Shown piece after piece: positions 1 through 9,131 of a stretch of 64,000 nucleotides of DNA (positions are counted from its first letter, which is position 1; the number at the start of each line of letters is the position of its first letter). Where the stretch lies: NCBI RefSeq assembly GCF_038618305.1, contig NZ_CP152017.1, positions 1,279,501-1,343,500 of the forward strand, written 5' to 3'. A program made the position numbers and the translations under genes. The stretch is from Sporosarcina sp. FSL K6-2383. GTDB lineage: Bacteria > Bacillota > Bacilli > Bacillales_A > Planococcaceae. The notes under the pieces were generated by a model. The model had not been told where the DNA came from and did no database searches. It saw only the letters and a list, made by a program, of their open reading frames with translations.

Positions 1-59
1 GTTATTTTCCGTGAGTTGGAAAGTGATTTAGGATAGTTTTTTATTTGAGGGAGTGGTTG

Positions 60-368
60 GTAGATGAGTTTTGGTATTAGGTAGCCCAGTTCTCAAAATT
101 CGTAGCTCAGTTTCCGTGGGGTAGCCGAGTTTGCGAATTAGGTAGTTCAGTTCTGTAAATAGGTAGTCCAGTTCTCCAAATTCGTAGCTCAGTTTCCGCG
201 GGGTAGCCGAGTTTGCGAATTAGGTAGTTCAGTTCTGTAAATAGGTAGCCCAGTTCTCCAAATTCGTAGCTCAAATTCCGTGGGGTAGCCGAGTTTGCGA
301 ATTAGGTAGTTCAGTTCTGTAAATAGGTAGCCCAGTTCTCCAAATTTGTAGCCCAGTTTCTCCCAAAA
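60..368. repeat. Phrase-repeat array 1 (GTAG-YYC-AGTT phrases, 82-nt super-period)
   Basis: Fifteen phrases begin with GTAG at 60, 81, 102, 121, 142, 163, 184, 203, 224, 245, 266, 285, 306, 327 and 348. The first (GTAGATGAGTT) is degenerate; most of the others fit GTAG-YYC-AGTT. Steps are 21, 21, 19, 21 and so on, so the array repeats every 82 nt. Filler between cores (such as CTGTAAATAG or TTGCGAATTAG) recurs at 82 nt. All frames carry stops, so it is not coding. It lies just past the terminator of the DUF1641 gene. Positions 1-59 hold only weak traces. Confidence 0.9.
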
Positions 369-371
369 AAA

Positions 372-405
372 TAAAAAATCGAAGCAACCCAGTCAGGTTG
401 CTCCG
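372..405 (-). terminator. Terminator of the fdh operon
   Basis: Read on the minus strand, AGCAACC and GGTTGCT arms (383-389 and 396-402) form a hairpin followed by an A/T-rich run with ATTTTTTA. It lies directly after the stop of the DUF1641 gene. Confidence 0.75.
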
Positions 406-409
406 ATAA

Positions 410-892
410 TTACTCCTTACCGAGCTCTTTCCCCATTCCCTTCAGGAAATCAATCCCGAATTTGACTGCTCGGTTAATATCAGGGTCATTTAAAGCTGTC
501 ATCAACTGATATGCACCCACTTTTTCCCCATTCGCCCTGTACAGTTCTGCTTCATCGAGTCCTTTTTTGATGACTGTGGCAAGTTTTTCAGTCACAGCAG
601 GATCAATGGATGACAGGACTCCGGATGCTTTTAGTACGTGGTTGATAATATTTGTTATGGGCTCTCTCGCTGCTTGGTCAACCGCGATTTGGGCTAGATT
701 TTCTTTTGCCTTGACAATAGCCTGTAAAGCATCGAAAATGCCGGCGTCATCTAGCTCACCAGTAATCGCAAGAATTTTGTTGATCGCCTGATCTTGTTGA
801 GCAATTAATGACTGGAGCTCCGCCAGTTTCTGCTGTTTGACATCTTCGGGCGACAACTCATTTTTATGAATCGTCGTAATTGGTATCGCCAT
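410..892 (-). CDS. DUF1641 protein (YrhD/YjgD-like), formate dehydrogenase partner
   Basis: This 160-residue protein matches the DUF1641 family by its helical repetitive N-terminus and its conserved end around residues 125-155 (GAYQLMTALNDPDINRA, then FGIDFLKGMGKEL). In Bacillus, yrhD and yjgD sit beside the formate dehydrogenase genes yrhE and yjgC in the same way. Here the gap to the upstream dehydrogenase is only 6 nt, so the two are co-transcribed on the minus strand. The role is probably accessory to the redox enzyme; no catalytic motif is visible. The ATG at 892 follows GGGAGGAAAGGTG with 7 nt spacing. Confidence 0.85.
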   Translation of the reverse strand: MAIPITTIHKNELSPEDVKQQKLAELQSLIAQQDQAINKILAITGELDDAGIFDALQAIVKAKENLAQIAVDQAAREPITNIINHVLKASGVLSSIDPAVTEKLATVIKKGLDEAELYRANGEKVGAYQLMTALNDPDINRAVKFGIDFLKGMGKELGKE

Positions 893-898
893 CGCTAA

Positions 899-3835
899 TC
901 ACCTTTCCTCCCAATAATCCGTTAAATGAACATAGCCTGGCCGTGCCCATTTGCGCTCCACTTCGACGCCGTTTTGTGGATGACGCACTTTATTGCGCGG
1001 ATTGGATGCAGGTAGAGGATTTTCTCCGTCTTTTCGAAGAACTTCCAGCCGCACCATCGTCTGTTTATAGGCAGGTGTATTCGTACGTTGATCGACTGCA
1101 GGTCCTGTTAGGAAATTAATAGCGGATTCTTTTTCCACTGAGTTCATTGGTAAAAATAATTCGTTGTTTTTGACGCGGTCCGTGACAAGGGCGGGAAGTT
1201 TCAACGCCCCATAGGGAGAAACCAATCGGACGAGTGAACCGCTTAATACGCCGCGTTCTTTAGCGAGTTCGGGTGATACCTCGACGAAAATCCCTGGAAC
1301 TTTCTCTTGAATACCATCTGATTTATTCGTCAAATTGCCTTCATGGAAATGTTCTAGCAAGCGTCCATTATTAATATGAAGATCGTATTCTTCCGGAAAT
1401 TCAACAGGCTCTACCCAGTCGGATAATGCAAAGCGCGCTTTTTTATCCGGGAAATTAAATCCATTCTCATACAGAAGCGGTGTACTTGAGCCATCCAAAC
1501 TGCCCCATAAGAAGCTGTCCCAACCTTCCATCACACTGTAATCTGCCTGACTAAACAGAGGTGACAAACTCGCCATTTCTGCAAAAATATCGGCAGGGTG
1601 GCTAAAATTCCAGCTTTGACCAAGTCGGTTAGCCACTTCTTGGACAATCCACCAGTCCGCTTTGGCATCACCGAGCTCAGGGAGTGCTTTGTACAAGCGC
1701 TGAACACGCCTTTCGGTATTTGTAAAGGTGCCATCTTTTTCGAGTGAAGGTACTGCTGGTAAAATAACATCGGCATATTGAGCTGTTCTCGAAAAGAAAA
1801 CATCCTGTACGACAAGGAAATCGAGCTTCGACAATATATCATGTACGAAGTTGGAATTGGAATCGACAAGCGCCATATCTTCTCCGACAATATACATCGC
1901 TTTCATGATGCCATCATCCACGGAATGGAGCATTTGAATATTGTCGAGCCCAGGTTTATCGTCGATAGCCACACCATATGCTTGTTCAAATTTTTGACGC
2001 GCGGCATCATTGGTCACATGCTGATAGCCGGGCAGCCAGCCTGGTAAAGTGCCCATATCACAGGCGCCTTGTACATTATTATGCCCACGTAGTGGATAAG
2101 CACCCGCGCCAGGGCGGCGATAGTTACCAGTTGCTAGTAGCAAGTTTGAAATGGCGGCGGATGTATCGGAACCACCCGTATTTTGTGTAACTCCCATGCC
2201 CCATAGAATACAAGTGCCATCAGCATCGCGAATTAATTCAGCTGTTTTAATCAGCATATTTTTTGATACATTACAAACTTTCTCCGCATAATCGAGTGTA
2301 TATGTTGAAAGAACATCTTTAAATTCTTCCAAGTAATGAACATTTTCGTCAATGAACGACTGATCATGCCAGCCTTGCTCAATCATATAACGGGTCACAG
2401 CCATGAGCCACACCTGATCTGTTCCTTGTTTTGGACTGATGAAAATATCGGAACGCTCCGCCATCTCATTTTTCCGCAAGTCAGCGACAACCAATTTTTG
2501 CCCATGTAATTTATGCGCGCGTTTGACGCGAGTTGCAAGAACAGGATGACCTTCAGCAGGATTCGCACCAATAATAATGACTAGCCCTGCTTTGGCAATA
2601 TCTTCAATCGTTCCCGCATCGCCGCCCATTCCGACAGTACGGAAAAGTCCATCCGTTGCCGGAGACTGGCAATAGCGTGAACAGTTATCGACACTATTCG
2701 TTTCAAACACTTGGCGTGCAAGCTTTTGAATGACATAGTTTTCCTCATTCGTAATCTTCGATGAGGAAATGATGCCGACAGCTTCCTTGCCATATTCTTT
2801 TTTTATCGTCCCTAGTTTGAGCGCAACAAGGTCAAGTGCCTCCTCCCACGATGCCTCGACAAAGGAGTCGCCCTTGCGAATGAGGGGCGTGGTGAGCCGT
2901 TTGTCGCTATTGACGAAGTCCCAGCCAAATTTTCCTTTGATGCAAGTGGAAATCGCATTGACAGGTGCGTCAGAAACGGGTTGAATCTTCAAGATTTTAC
3001 GATCTTTTGTCCACACCTCAAATGAACAGCCGACCCCACAAAACGTACAAACGGTTTTCGTCTTCTTCGTCCGTGTATCACGCATTGCCGCTTCGGCATC
3101 TGAAATCGCCATAATTCCGCTGTATCCTGGCTCCACGTCTTTCACAAGGTCAATCATCGGTGTCAGAATTTCCTCTTTTAATCCCGTCATAAAGCCAGCT
3201 TCACCGAGCATTGATTTTTCCATCAACGCATTACATGGGCAAGCCGTTACGCATTGACCACAGCCAACACAGGAAGAGTCATTGATTTTCGCGCCACCAT
3301 CCCATAACACAATAGGGCGATCTCTTTCCCAATCAATGGACAGGGTTTCATTGACCTGTAAGTTTTGACATACTTCAACGCATTGGCCACAAGCGATGCA
3401 TTGATTCGGATCATAGCGATAAAACGGATGCGTAAAATCGACCTCATTCGTTGAACATTTCGGTTCAAATGGATACTTTTGATGCTCGATTTCCATCAAA
3501 TCGACTGTATTATGAATTTTGCAGTTGCCATTGTTGTTGTCGCAAACTGTGCAATATAGTAGATGGTTTTCAAGAATTCGATCCATTGCTTCGGTCTGAG
3601 CTTCCTTGGCACGAGTAGATGAAAGTTGAACAGCCATGCCTGCAACGGCCTCCGTTGAACAAGCCCGCATCAGTTGACCATTGACCTCGACAATACAGGT
3701 ATCACACGTCTCAATGGGGTCGACTTCTGGTAAGTGACAAATTTGCGGATGGGAAAATTGATGTTGATTGATGAGCTCAATGAGTGTCTGACCTTCCTCA
3801 AAGTTAAAATCTAAACCATTGATGTTAATCAACAC
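899..3835 (-). CDS. Formate dehydrogenase, molybdopterin-dependent alpha subunit (YrhE/YjgC-like)
   Basis: The 978-residue protein has the full modular build of cytoplasmic formate dehydrogenases. A 2Fe-2S domain has Cys33, 44, 47 and 59. A Cys3His cluster site has Cys95, 98 and 105. Two 4Fe-4S motifs follow (Cys146/149/152/156 and 189/192/195/199). The molybdopterin domain opens with the cluster Cys263/266/270/298. In NCSRYCQSPAT, Cys389 fits the place of the selenocysteine or cysteine that ligates Mo or W in this family. The enzyme oxidises formate to CO2; its electron acceptor is not clear from sequence. The start is GTG at 3835, preceded by AAAGGAGGTG. It lies divergent from fdhD, whose product sulfurates the metal centre. 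YrhE and YjgC cannot be told apart here. Confidence 0.93.
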   Translation of the reverse strand: MLININGLDFNFEEGQTLIELINQHQFSHPQICHLPEVDPIETCDTCIVEVNGQLMRACSTEAVAGMAVQLSSTRAKEAQTEAMDRILENHLLYCTVCDNNNGNCKIHNTVDLMEIEHQKYPFEPKCSTNEVDFTHPFYRYDPNQCIACGQCVEVCQNLQVNETLSIDWERDRPIVLWDGGAKINDSSCVGCGQCVTACPCNALMEKSMLGEAGFMTGLKEEILTPMIDLVKDVEPGYSGIMAISDAEAAMRDTRTKKTKTVCTFCGVGCSFEVWTKDRKILKIQPVSDAPVNAISTCIKGKFGWDFVNSDKRLTTPLIRKGDSFVEASWEEALDLVALKLGTIKKEYGKEAVGIISSSKITNEENYVIQKLARQVFETNSVDNCSRYCQSPATDGLFRTVGMGGDAGTIEDIAKAGLVIIIGANPAEGHPVLATRVKRAHKLHGQKLVVADLRKNEMAERSDIFISPKQGTDQVWLMAVTRYMIEQGWHDQSFIDENVHYLEEFKDVLSTYTLDYAEKVCNVSKNMLIKTAELIRDADGTCILWGMGVTQNTGGSDTSAAISNLLLATGNYRRPGAGAYPLRGHNNVQGACDMGTLPGWLPGYQHVTNDAARQKFEQAYGVAIDDKPGLDNIQMLHSVDDGIMKAMYIVGEDMALVDSNSNFVHDILSKLDFLVVQDVFFSRTAQYADVILPAVPSLEKDGTFTNTERRVQRLYKALPELGDAKADWWIVQEVANRLGQSWNFSHPADIFAEMASLSPLFSQADYSVMEGWDSFLWGSLDGSSTPLLYENGFNFPDKKARFALSDWVEPVEFPEEYDLHINNGRLLEHFHEGNLTNKSDGIQEKVPGIFVEVSPELAKERGVLSGSLVRLVSPYGALKLPALVTDRVKNNELFLPMNSVEKESAINFLTGPAVDQRTNTPAYKQTMVRLEVLRKDGENPLPASNPRNKVRHPQNGVEVERKWARPGYVHLTDYWEER

Positions 3836-3862
3836 AGGGCACCTCCTTTAATTAATAAAAAA

Positions 3863-3910
3863 CCACTATGAAAAAAATACACCGATGTCATGCGTGCACT
3901 TTCATAGTGG
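3863..3910. promoter_or_regulatory. 11-bp inverted repeat between fdh genes
   Basis: CCACTATGAAA at 3863-3873 and TTTCATAGTGG at 3900-3910 are perfect inverted copies 26 nt apart, between the divergent dehydrogenase and fdhD genes. There is no T-run, so it does not look like a terminator. It could be an operator or a leader hairpin. A TATAAT at 3951-3956 could be the -10 of fdhD, though no convincing -35 is seen. Confidence 0.5.
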
Positions 3911-4021
3911 ATTCGTTTGCGAATAGGGTAGGATTATCTCTACTTTCTAGTATAATAGAAAGAAAATGAATCTTCAATCTATTTTTTGGATTATTGAAAC
4001 AGTATCAAGGAGGAGAGGCGG

Positions 4022-4819
4022 ATGGAGTTGGAGAAGGGACGGACGATCGTTCAATATACGCAAGGGCAGAGTGCGAACAAGGAAGTCCGCGTTGTAACGG
4101 AGCATCCTGTGACCATCCACATCAATGGACGGGAATTGGCTACCATTGTCTGCTCACCGGAGTATATAGTGGATATGGTGGTTGGATTTTTGGCGTCGGA
4201 AGGTGTGATTCCAAGGTATCAAGATATTCGTTCGATTCGTGTGCAGGAAGAGGCTGGGATTGTGCATATTGAAACGGATAAGCAGTATCCTTTCTACGAA
4301 AAATTAATGAATAAGCGTTATATCACGTCTTGTTGTGGAATGAGTCGGCAAGGATTTGTTTTTGCTAACGATGCTTTGACGGCTAAAAAGATGACGGAAA
4401 CGCGTGTGACATTGACGCCGGATGATTGTCTTTTCTTGATGGAGCAGATGGACCAATCGGCAGAGATGTTTCGTCAAACGGGCGGTGTGCATAATGCGGC
4501 GCTTTGCGATTCGACCGGTATTGTGCTAGCGCGGATGGATATTGGCAGACATAATGCTCTAGATAAAATATATGGATACTGCTTGAAGCATCAAATTCCA
4601 GTCGGAGATAAAGTGATCGTATTTAGTGGGCGCATTTCTTCTGAGATTTTATTGAAGGTCGCTAAAATTGGGTGTGAAATAGTGCTGTCTAAGTCGGCGC
4701 CTACTGAGTTGGCGTTGACGTTGGCGGAAGAATTGGGCATCACGACCGTTGGCTTTATTCGGCAACAGTCATTCAATGTGTATACGCATCCAGAACGAAT
4801 TATTTTTGATGGCAAATGA
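4022..4819 (+). CDS. fdhD: Formate dehydrogenase accessory sulfurtransferase FdhD
   Basis: FdhD takes sulfur from a cysteine desulfurase and passes it to the Mo-bis-MGD cofactor, which formate dehydrogenase needs for activity. The 265-residue protein carries the family marks: TSCCGMSRQGF near residues 99-109 holding the sulfur-relay cysteines (a Cys-Cys pair), TGGVHNAALCD, DIGRHNALDKIYG, and SGRISSEILLKVAKIGCEIV followed by SKSAPTELA. The start ATG at 4022 follows AAGGAGGAGAGG. The gene is divergent from its client enzyme, with about 186 nt between them. Confidence 0.95.
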   Translation: MELEKGRTIVQYTQGQSANKEVRVVTEHPVTIHINGRELATIVCSPEYIVDMVVGFLASEGVIPRYQDIRSIRVQEEAGIVHIETDKQYPFYEKLMNKRYITSCCGMSRQGFVFANDALTAKKMTETRVTLTPDDCLFLMEQMDQSAEMFRQTGGVHNAALCDSTGIVLARMDIGRHNALDKIYGYCLKHQIPVGDKVIVFSGRISSEILLKVAKIGCEIVLSKSAPTELALTLAEELGITTVGFIRQQSFNVYTHPERIIFDGK

Positions 4820-4935
4820 ATGCATAGATTGACCTGAGAACTGCATATACTAAAAATAGCAGGACATTTTGAAAGCTCCTGTCAAGTTGTATGCGGGTGA
4901 TGATTAGGCACCATGAAAAAGTGATGGTCCTCCCA

Positions 4936-5022
4936 GACTTCGGGTGCTGGGTGTTGGTGAGCAACTTAAAAACGTGATTCACTTGCCGGACTGCGGGTGC
5001 CGGATGTTGGGCAGCAACCTAA
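4936..5022. repeat. Two-copy GC-rich direct repeat in the fdhD-addB gap
   Basis: Two copies of about 34 nt (4936-4969 and 4989-5022, offset 53 nt) share GACT-CGGGTGC-GG-TGTTGG-AGCAAC-TAA with a few changes. A weaker third trace starts near 4891 (TGCGGGTGATGATTAGG). The segment follows fdhD and precedes a terminator, so it may be the 3' untranslated region or a small RNA. No known RNA family is recognised. Apart from this, 4820-5040 shows nothing else. Confidence 0.55.
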
Positions 5023-5042
5023 TCATTTGTGTGGGAAGGAAG

Positions 5043-5078
5043 GGAGAGAGGGCGATACTCTTCTCTCTTCTTTTTTTG
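5043..5078 (+). terminator. Rho-independent terminator downstream of fdhD
   Basis: GAGAGAG (5044-5050) pairs with TTCTCTC (5061-5067), followed by TTCTTTTTTT. It lies about 220 nt after the fdhD stop, so the transcript would include the two-copy GC-rich repeat. Confidence 0.6.
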
Positions 5079-5084
5079 TGGTTA

Positions 5085-5500
5085 TGATGAACGTTGCAAA
5101 GTTAGGCGAAAACGTTGTCTAGTTCACAGAAAACGTTGTTTAGTTAGGCGAAAATGTTGTCTAGTTTCGTGTTTATGTTGTTAACTACTTGAAACGTTGC
5201 CTAGTTTACAGGAAACGTTGTTTAGTTAGGTGAAAACGTTGTCTAGTTTTATGTTTATGTTGTTAACTACTTGAAACGTTGCCTAGTTTACAGGAAACAT
5301 TGTTTAGTTAGGCGAAAACGTTGTCTAGTTTCAAGTTTATGTTGTTAACTACTTGGAACGTTGCTTAGTTCACAGGAAACGTTGTTTAGTTAGGTGAAAA
5401 CATTGTCTAGTTTCGTGTTTATGTTGTTAACTACTTGAAACGTTGCCTAGTTCACAGGAAATGTTGTTTAGTTAGGCGAAAACGTTGTCTAGTTTCGAGA
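5085..5500. repeat. Phrase-repeat array 2 (GTTGYYTAGTT phrases, 82-nt super-period)
   Basis: Using the base before GTTG as the anchor, phrases fall at 5092, 5113, 5134, 5155, 5176, 5195, 5216, 5237, 5258, 5277, 5298, 5319, 5340, 5359, 5380, 5401, 5422, 5441, 5462 and 5483. Steps are 21, 21, 21, 19 repeating, which gives 82 nt. The main core is ACGTTGYYTAGTT; every fourth phrase is the variant ATGTTGTTAACTACTTG, which is the 19-nt one. Copies differ by scattered substitutions but keep length. The array fills the space between the fdhD terminator and the addB promoter. Confidence 0.92.
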
Positions 5501-5554
5501 CATCATGGAATGTCGTCAGTTTACATTTAGATATTCAGCAATTTAACATATATG

Positions 5555-5583
5555 TTCATGTCACCTCCAACTTTCTGTACAAT
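5555..5583 (+). promoter_or_regulatory. Probable sigma-A promoter of addB
   Basis: TTCATG (5555-5560), a 17-nt spacer and TACAAT (5578-5583) lie about 50 nt before the addB start. The -35 is weak. Confidence 0.45.
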
Positions 5584-5633
5584 AGAAGAATAGATTTGAA
5601 TACATATATCATTACGAAAAAAGGAGGGACAAC

Positions 5634-8600
5634 ATGTCATTACGTTTTATAACGGGACGATCGGGCTCAGGCAAAACGACGTTCGTTAAGCAGGAGATTG
5701 CAACAGAGCTTGAACGAAATCCAGTAGGTTCACCGATAATTGTTATTGTGCCTGACCAAATGTCGTTTGCGATGGAGCATAGCTTAGCTGTCGATTATGG
5801 TTTGCAAGGGATTATTCGTGCGCAGGTGTTGACGTTTAAGCGGCTGGCATGGCGCGTGCTGCAGGAGACGGGAGGCATTACGCGTAAGGAAGTGGATGGC
5901 TTCGGGTATCGAATGCTCGTACGCAGTGTATTGGAGGACAATCGGGAAGAGTTTAAATTGTTCCGGCAGGCGGCGAGTAAACGTGGATTCACGGAAATGA
6001 TTGGGGATTTATTGAAGGAGTTTAGTCGCTATTGCTTGGATCATCAAATGATGGGTAATCTCTACGATGAGCTGGTGGCAGCTAATGCGCCGCGTACTTT
6101 GCTCGACAAAGCGAGTGACCTGTCGCTGCTACTGACAAAAATCGAAGAAAAGCTAGGGACAAGTTTTGTTGATAGTGAAGGACATCTCGCTCTTTTAGCT
6201 GCGCAAATTAATCATTCGGAGCTTCTGCAAGGGGCTGATATTTACCTAGATGGCTTTGAAAACTTTACGACACGGGAATATGAAATTGTCACTGAACTGA
6301 TGAAGCATGCCAAGCGTGTCACGGTTGTGCTACCAATGGAAGGTGCGCATGCAGGTTTTGCAGACCACGAGCTATTTTTTAATCCAGTCAAGACATCACT
6401 TAAATTACGTGAACTAGCGCGCGTCGAGTCAGTGGATGTAGAAGAAGATATTTATATGGCGCAGGCACAACGTTTTCAAAACAAAGACCTTCAGCATTTT
6501 GAAGCAGAATTTGACCATTATCCAGCGCAAGCGAAGGATTCAGAGGGCCATGTTGTGCTCATTGAAGCGGCGAATCGCCGAGCAGAAATTCATGCGGTGG
6601 CACGTCAGATTCGGTCACTTATGCTAGCAGGTAAACGCTATAAGAATATCGCGATATTGTATCGCCAGCCTGAAAAGTATGATGAACTCATTGAAACCAT
6701 TTTTCCGCAGTATGATATTCCGTTATTCATTAGCCAGAAAAAGCCGATGCTACACCATCCACTCATTGAGTTTTCACGTTCAATTTTAGAAGCGATAACG
6801 TCGGGCTGGTCGTATGAGTCGGTATTTCGTGCGGTGAAGACGGATCTTTTTTTCCCGCATCGAGAAGATAAGCTGCTCTGGCGTGATCGGGCGGATCGTC
6901 TTGAAAATTACGTTTTAGCGCATGGCATTTATGGTCAACGCTGGTTCGATGATAGCCGTTGGCGAGTGAAGAAGTACCGTGGGCTGGAATTGTATAGCGA
7001 TGTCCAAACTGATGAAGAGCGTGCGATGGAGAAAGAATTGCATATCATTCGCGATGAAATTCGGGGGCCACTTGCTGGATTTGAAAAACGGCTGAAAGGT
7101 TCGAAAAATGGGCGTGATGTAGCAGAGGCGCTGTTTTTATTGATGGAAAAGCTCCATGTCTTTGATAAAATCATCGACTTGCGTGCGGATGAAGAACGGG
7201 CGGGGCGTTTGCTTGGTGCCACGGAGCATGAACAGGCGTGGACTGGCTGGATCAATGTCCTCGATCAGTTTGTGTTGATGTTCGGCGATAAAGAGATGCC
7301 TCCAAAAGAAGCTGCGCGTATTTTGGATGAAGGTTTCGATTCACTAGAATTTGCACGGATTCCTCCATCTCTTGATCAAGTGACGGTGTCGAATGTAGAA
7401 GTGTCCAATTTAATGAATATAGACGCTGTATTTGTCATCGGTGTCAATGATGGTGTCATGCCAAAACGTGTCGATAATGAAGGGCTATTATCGGACGCGG
7501 ATCGTGAGTGGTTTACGGATATCGGGTTTGAGCTGGCACCAACTTCGAAAATGAAATTGATGGATGAAACGTATATGGCATACCGGGCGTTCACTGCGCC
7601 GCGTGAACAGCTTTATGTGTCGTATCCTGTTGCGGATGAAGAAGGGAAATCCTTATTACCTTCGTTATATAGTGCTCGTATTCAACAGCTATTGCCTGGT
7701 ACGCAAACAATCATGGCGGTGACGGATCCGTCGGAATTACCGGTTGAAGCCAATCAATTCGATTATATTAGCCATCCGCGCGCGGCACTGCCGTATGTGT
7801 CGATGAAAATCAAAGAAGCGCAGCATACAGGAGTCCTTGAGCGTGAATGGCGTGCGGTTATGGCCTATTACGAAGAGGATCCGTATTGGTCATCTGTCTT
7901 CCGTCATATTATTCGCCCCATGAATGAAAAGAATAAAACAGATCGACTACGTCCAGAGTTGACGACCGGCTTGTATGGGGAATCATTTGTATCGAGTGTG
8001 TCACGCATTGAATCCTATTATAGTTGTCCATTTCAGCATTACGCGTCGTTCGGGCTTGGCTTGCGTGAACGGACAGAATTTACATTGGAGGCACCGGCTA
8101 TCGGTGATTTATTCCACGCGGCACTAAAATGGGTATCTGATGAAACGATGCGTCTCGGAAAATCATGGGCGGAGTTGACGCGGGAAGAGTGCTGGCAGTT
8201 AGCAAGGGCAGCAGTTGACGATATTTCTCCGTATTTTTTCAATCGGATTTTATTGTCCACAAGCCGTTATGTTTATATTAAGCGCAAGCTCATGCATATT
8301 ATTCAGCGGACGATTTATTCGTTGAGTACACAGGCGAAAGCGACGGTGTTTAAGCCGGTTGCGATTGAAGCGGCTTTTGGACCAGGCGAAGAATTACCTG
8401 CGCTTGAAATTCCATTACGCCGTGGCGATTCTATGAGGCTACGGGGGCGTATTGACCGGGTGGATGCCTCTGAAATTAGCGGCAAAAACTACGTCCGTGT
8501 CGTCGATTATAAATCATCGGCACGGGGTCTTGATTTGACGGAAGTGTATTATGGCTTGTCGTTACAAATGATGACTTACCTTGATGTGGCACTTGAAAAT

Positions 8601-9131
8601 GCCGACGAATGGCTTGGATTTCATGCAGATCCAGCAGGTGTGTTGTATATGCATATCCATAACCCGATGATTCGTTCTGGTTCGGAATTAACAAAGGAAT
8701 TACTGGAAGCCGAAATTGCGAAATCGTATAAGATGAGGGGCTATTTACTAGATAATCAAGAAGTGGTCATCGGCATGGACGCGGATATTGGGCGTTCATC
8801 TGCTATCGTACCTGCTTCGATTAAAATGGACGGCAGTTTTGCAAAATCATCGAAGGTATTGTCATCGGATGATTTGCAGATGATGCGCTCCTACGTGCGA
8901 ACGCGGCACCAAAAAGCAGGGGATGCCATGCTTGCGGGGGATACGAGGGTCTATCCATACAAATTACGAGATAAAATGCCCTGCCAATTTTGTTCGTATC
9001 GTTCTGTTTGTCAATTCGATCCAACAGATCCGACACAATCCCATCGTTCGTATGCGGAACTGGATCCGGAATTATCACTAGAAAAAATGCGCATGGAGGT
9101 GACGGATGATGCACATACCCGTGAAACCTGA
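5634..9131 (+). CDS. addB: ATP-dependent helicase/nuclease subunit AddB
   Basis: AddB is the second subunit of the AddAB enzyme, which resects double-strand breaks, recognises Chi-like sites and loads RecA. The length of 1165 residues equals the usual size. GRSGSGKT near residues 7-14 is the Walker A motif. The C-terminal nuclease domain shows RIDRVD and VVDYKSS (catalytic Asp and Lys). Four cysteines for the structural 4Fe-4S cluster are present: Cys798, then Cys1117, 1120 and 1126 in PCQFCSYRSVCQF. The ATG follows AAGGAGGGACAAC. The 3' end overlaps addA by 26 nt, which indicates translational coupling. Confidence 0.97.
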   Translation: MSLRFITGRSGSGKTTFVKQEIATELERNPVGSPIIVIVPDQMSFAMEHSLAVDYGLQGIIRAQVLTFKRLAWRVLQETGGITRKEVDGFGYRMLVRSVLEDNREEFKLFRQAASKRGFTEMIGDLLKEFSRYCLDHQMMGNLYDELVAANAPRTLLDKASDLSLLLTKIEEKLGTSFVDSEGHLALLAAQINHSELLQGADIYLDGFENFTTREYEIVTELMKHAKRVTVVLPMEGAHAGFADHELFFNPVKTSLKLRELARVESVDVEEDIYMAQAQRFQNKDLQHFEAEFDHYPAQAKDSEGHVVLIEAANRRAEIHAVARQIRSLMLAGKRYKNIAILYRQPEKYDELIETIFPQYDIPLFISQKKPMLHHPLIEFSRSILEAITSGWSYESVFRAVKTDLFFPHREDKLLWRDRADRLENYVLAHGIYGQRWFDDSRWRVKKYRGLELYSDVQTDEERAMEKELHIIRDEIRGPLAGFEKRLKGSKNGRDVAEALFLLMEKLHVFDKIIDLRADEERAGRLLGATEHEQAWTGWINVLDQFVLMFGDKEMPPKEAARILDEGFDSLEFARIPPSLDQVTVSNVEVSNLMNIDAVFVIGVNDGVMPKRVDNEGLLSDADREWFTDIGFELAPTSKMKLMDETYMAYRAFTAPREQLYVSYPVADEEGKSLLPSLYSARIQQLLPGTQTIMAVTDPSELPVEANQFDYISHPRAALPYVSMKIKEAQHTGVLEREWRAVMAYYEEDPYWSSVFRHIIRPMNEKNKTDRLRPELTTGLYGESFVSSVSRIESYYSCPFQHYASFGLGLRERTEFTLEAPAIGDLFHAALKWVSDETMRLGKSWAELTREECWQLARAAVDDISPYFFNRILLSTSRYVYIKRKLMHIIQRTIYSLSTQAKATVFKPVAIEAAFGPGEELPALEIPLRRGDSMRLRGRIDRVDASEISGKNYVRVVDYKSSARGLDLTEVYYGLSLQMMTYLDVALENADEWLGFHADPAGVLYMHIHNPMIRSGSELTKELLEAEIAKSYKMRGYLLDNQEVVIGMDADIGRSSAIVPASIKMDGSFAKSSKVLSSDDLQMMRSYVRTRHQKAGDAMLAGDTRVYPYKLRDKMPCQFCSYRSVCQFDPTDPTQSHRSYAELDPELSLEKMRMEVTDDAHTRET

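Noticed and set aside
60..368. CRISPR array
   Set aside because: Cores are only about 11 nt with 8-10 nt filler, filler itself repeats every 82 nt, and no cas genes are present; the same holds for the other three arrays.
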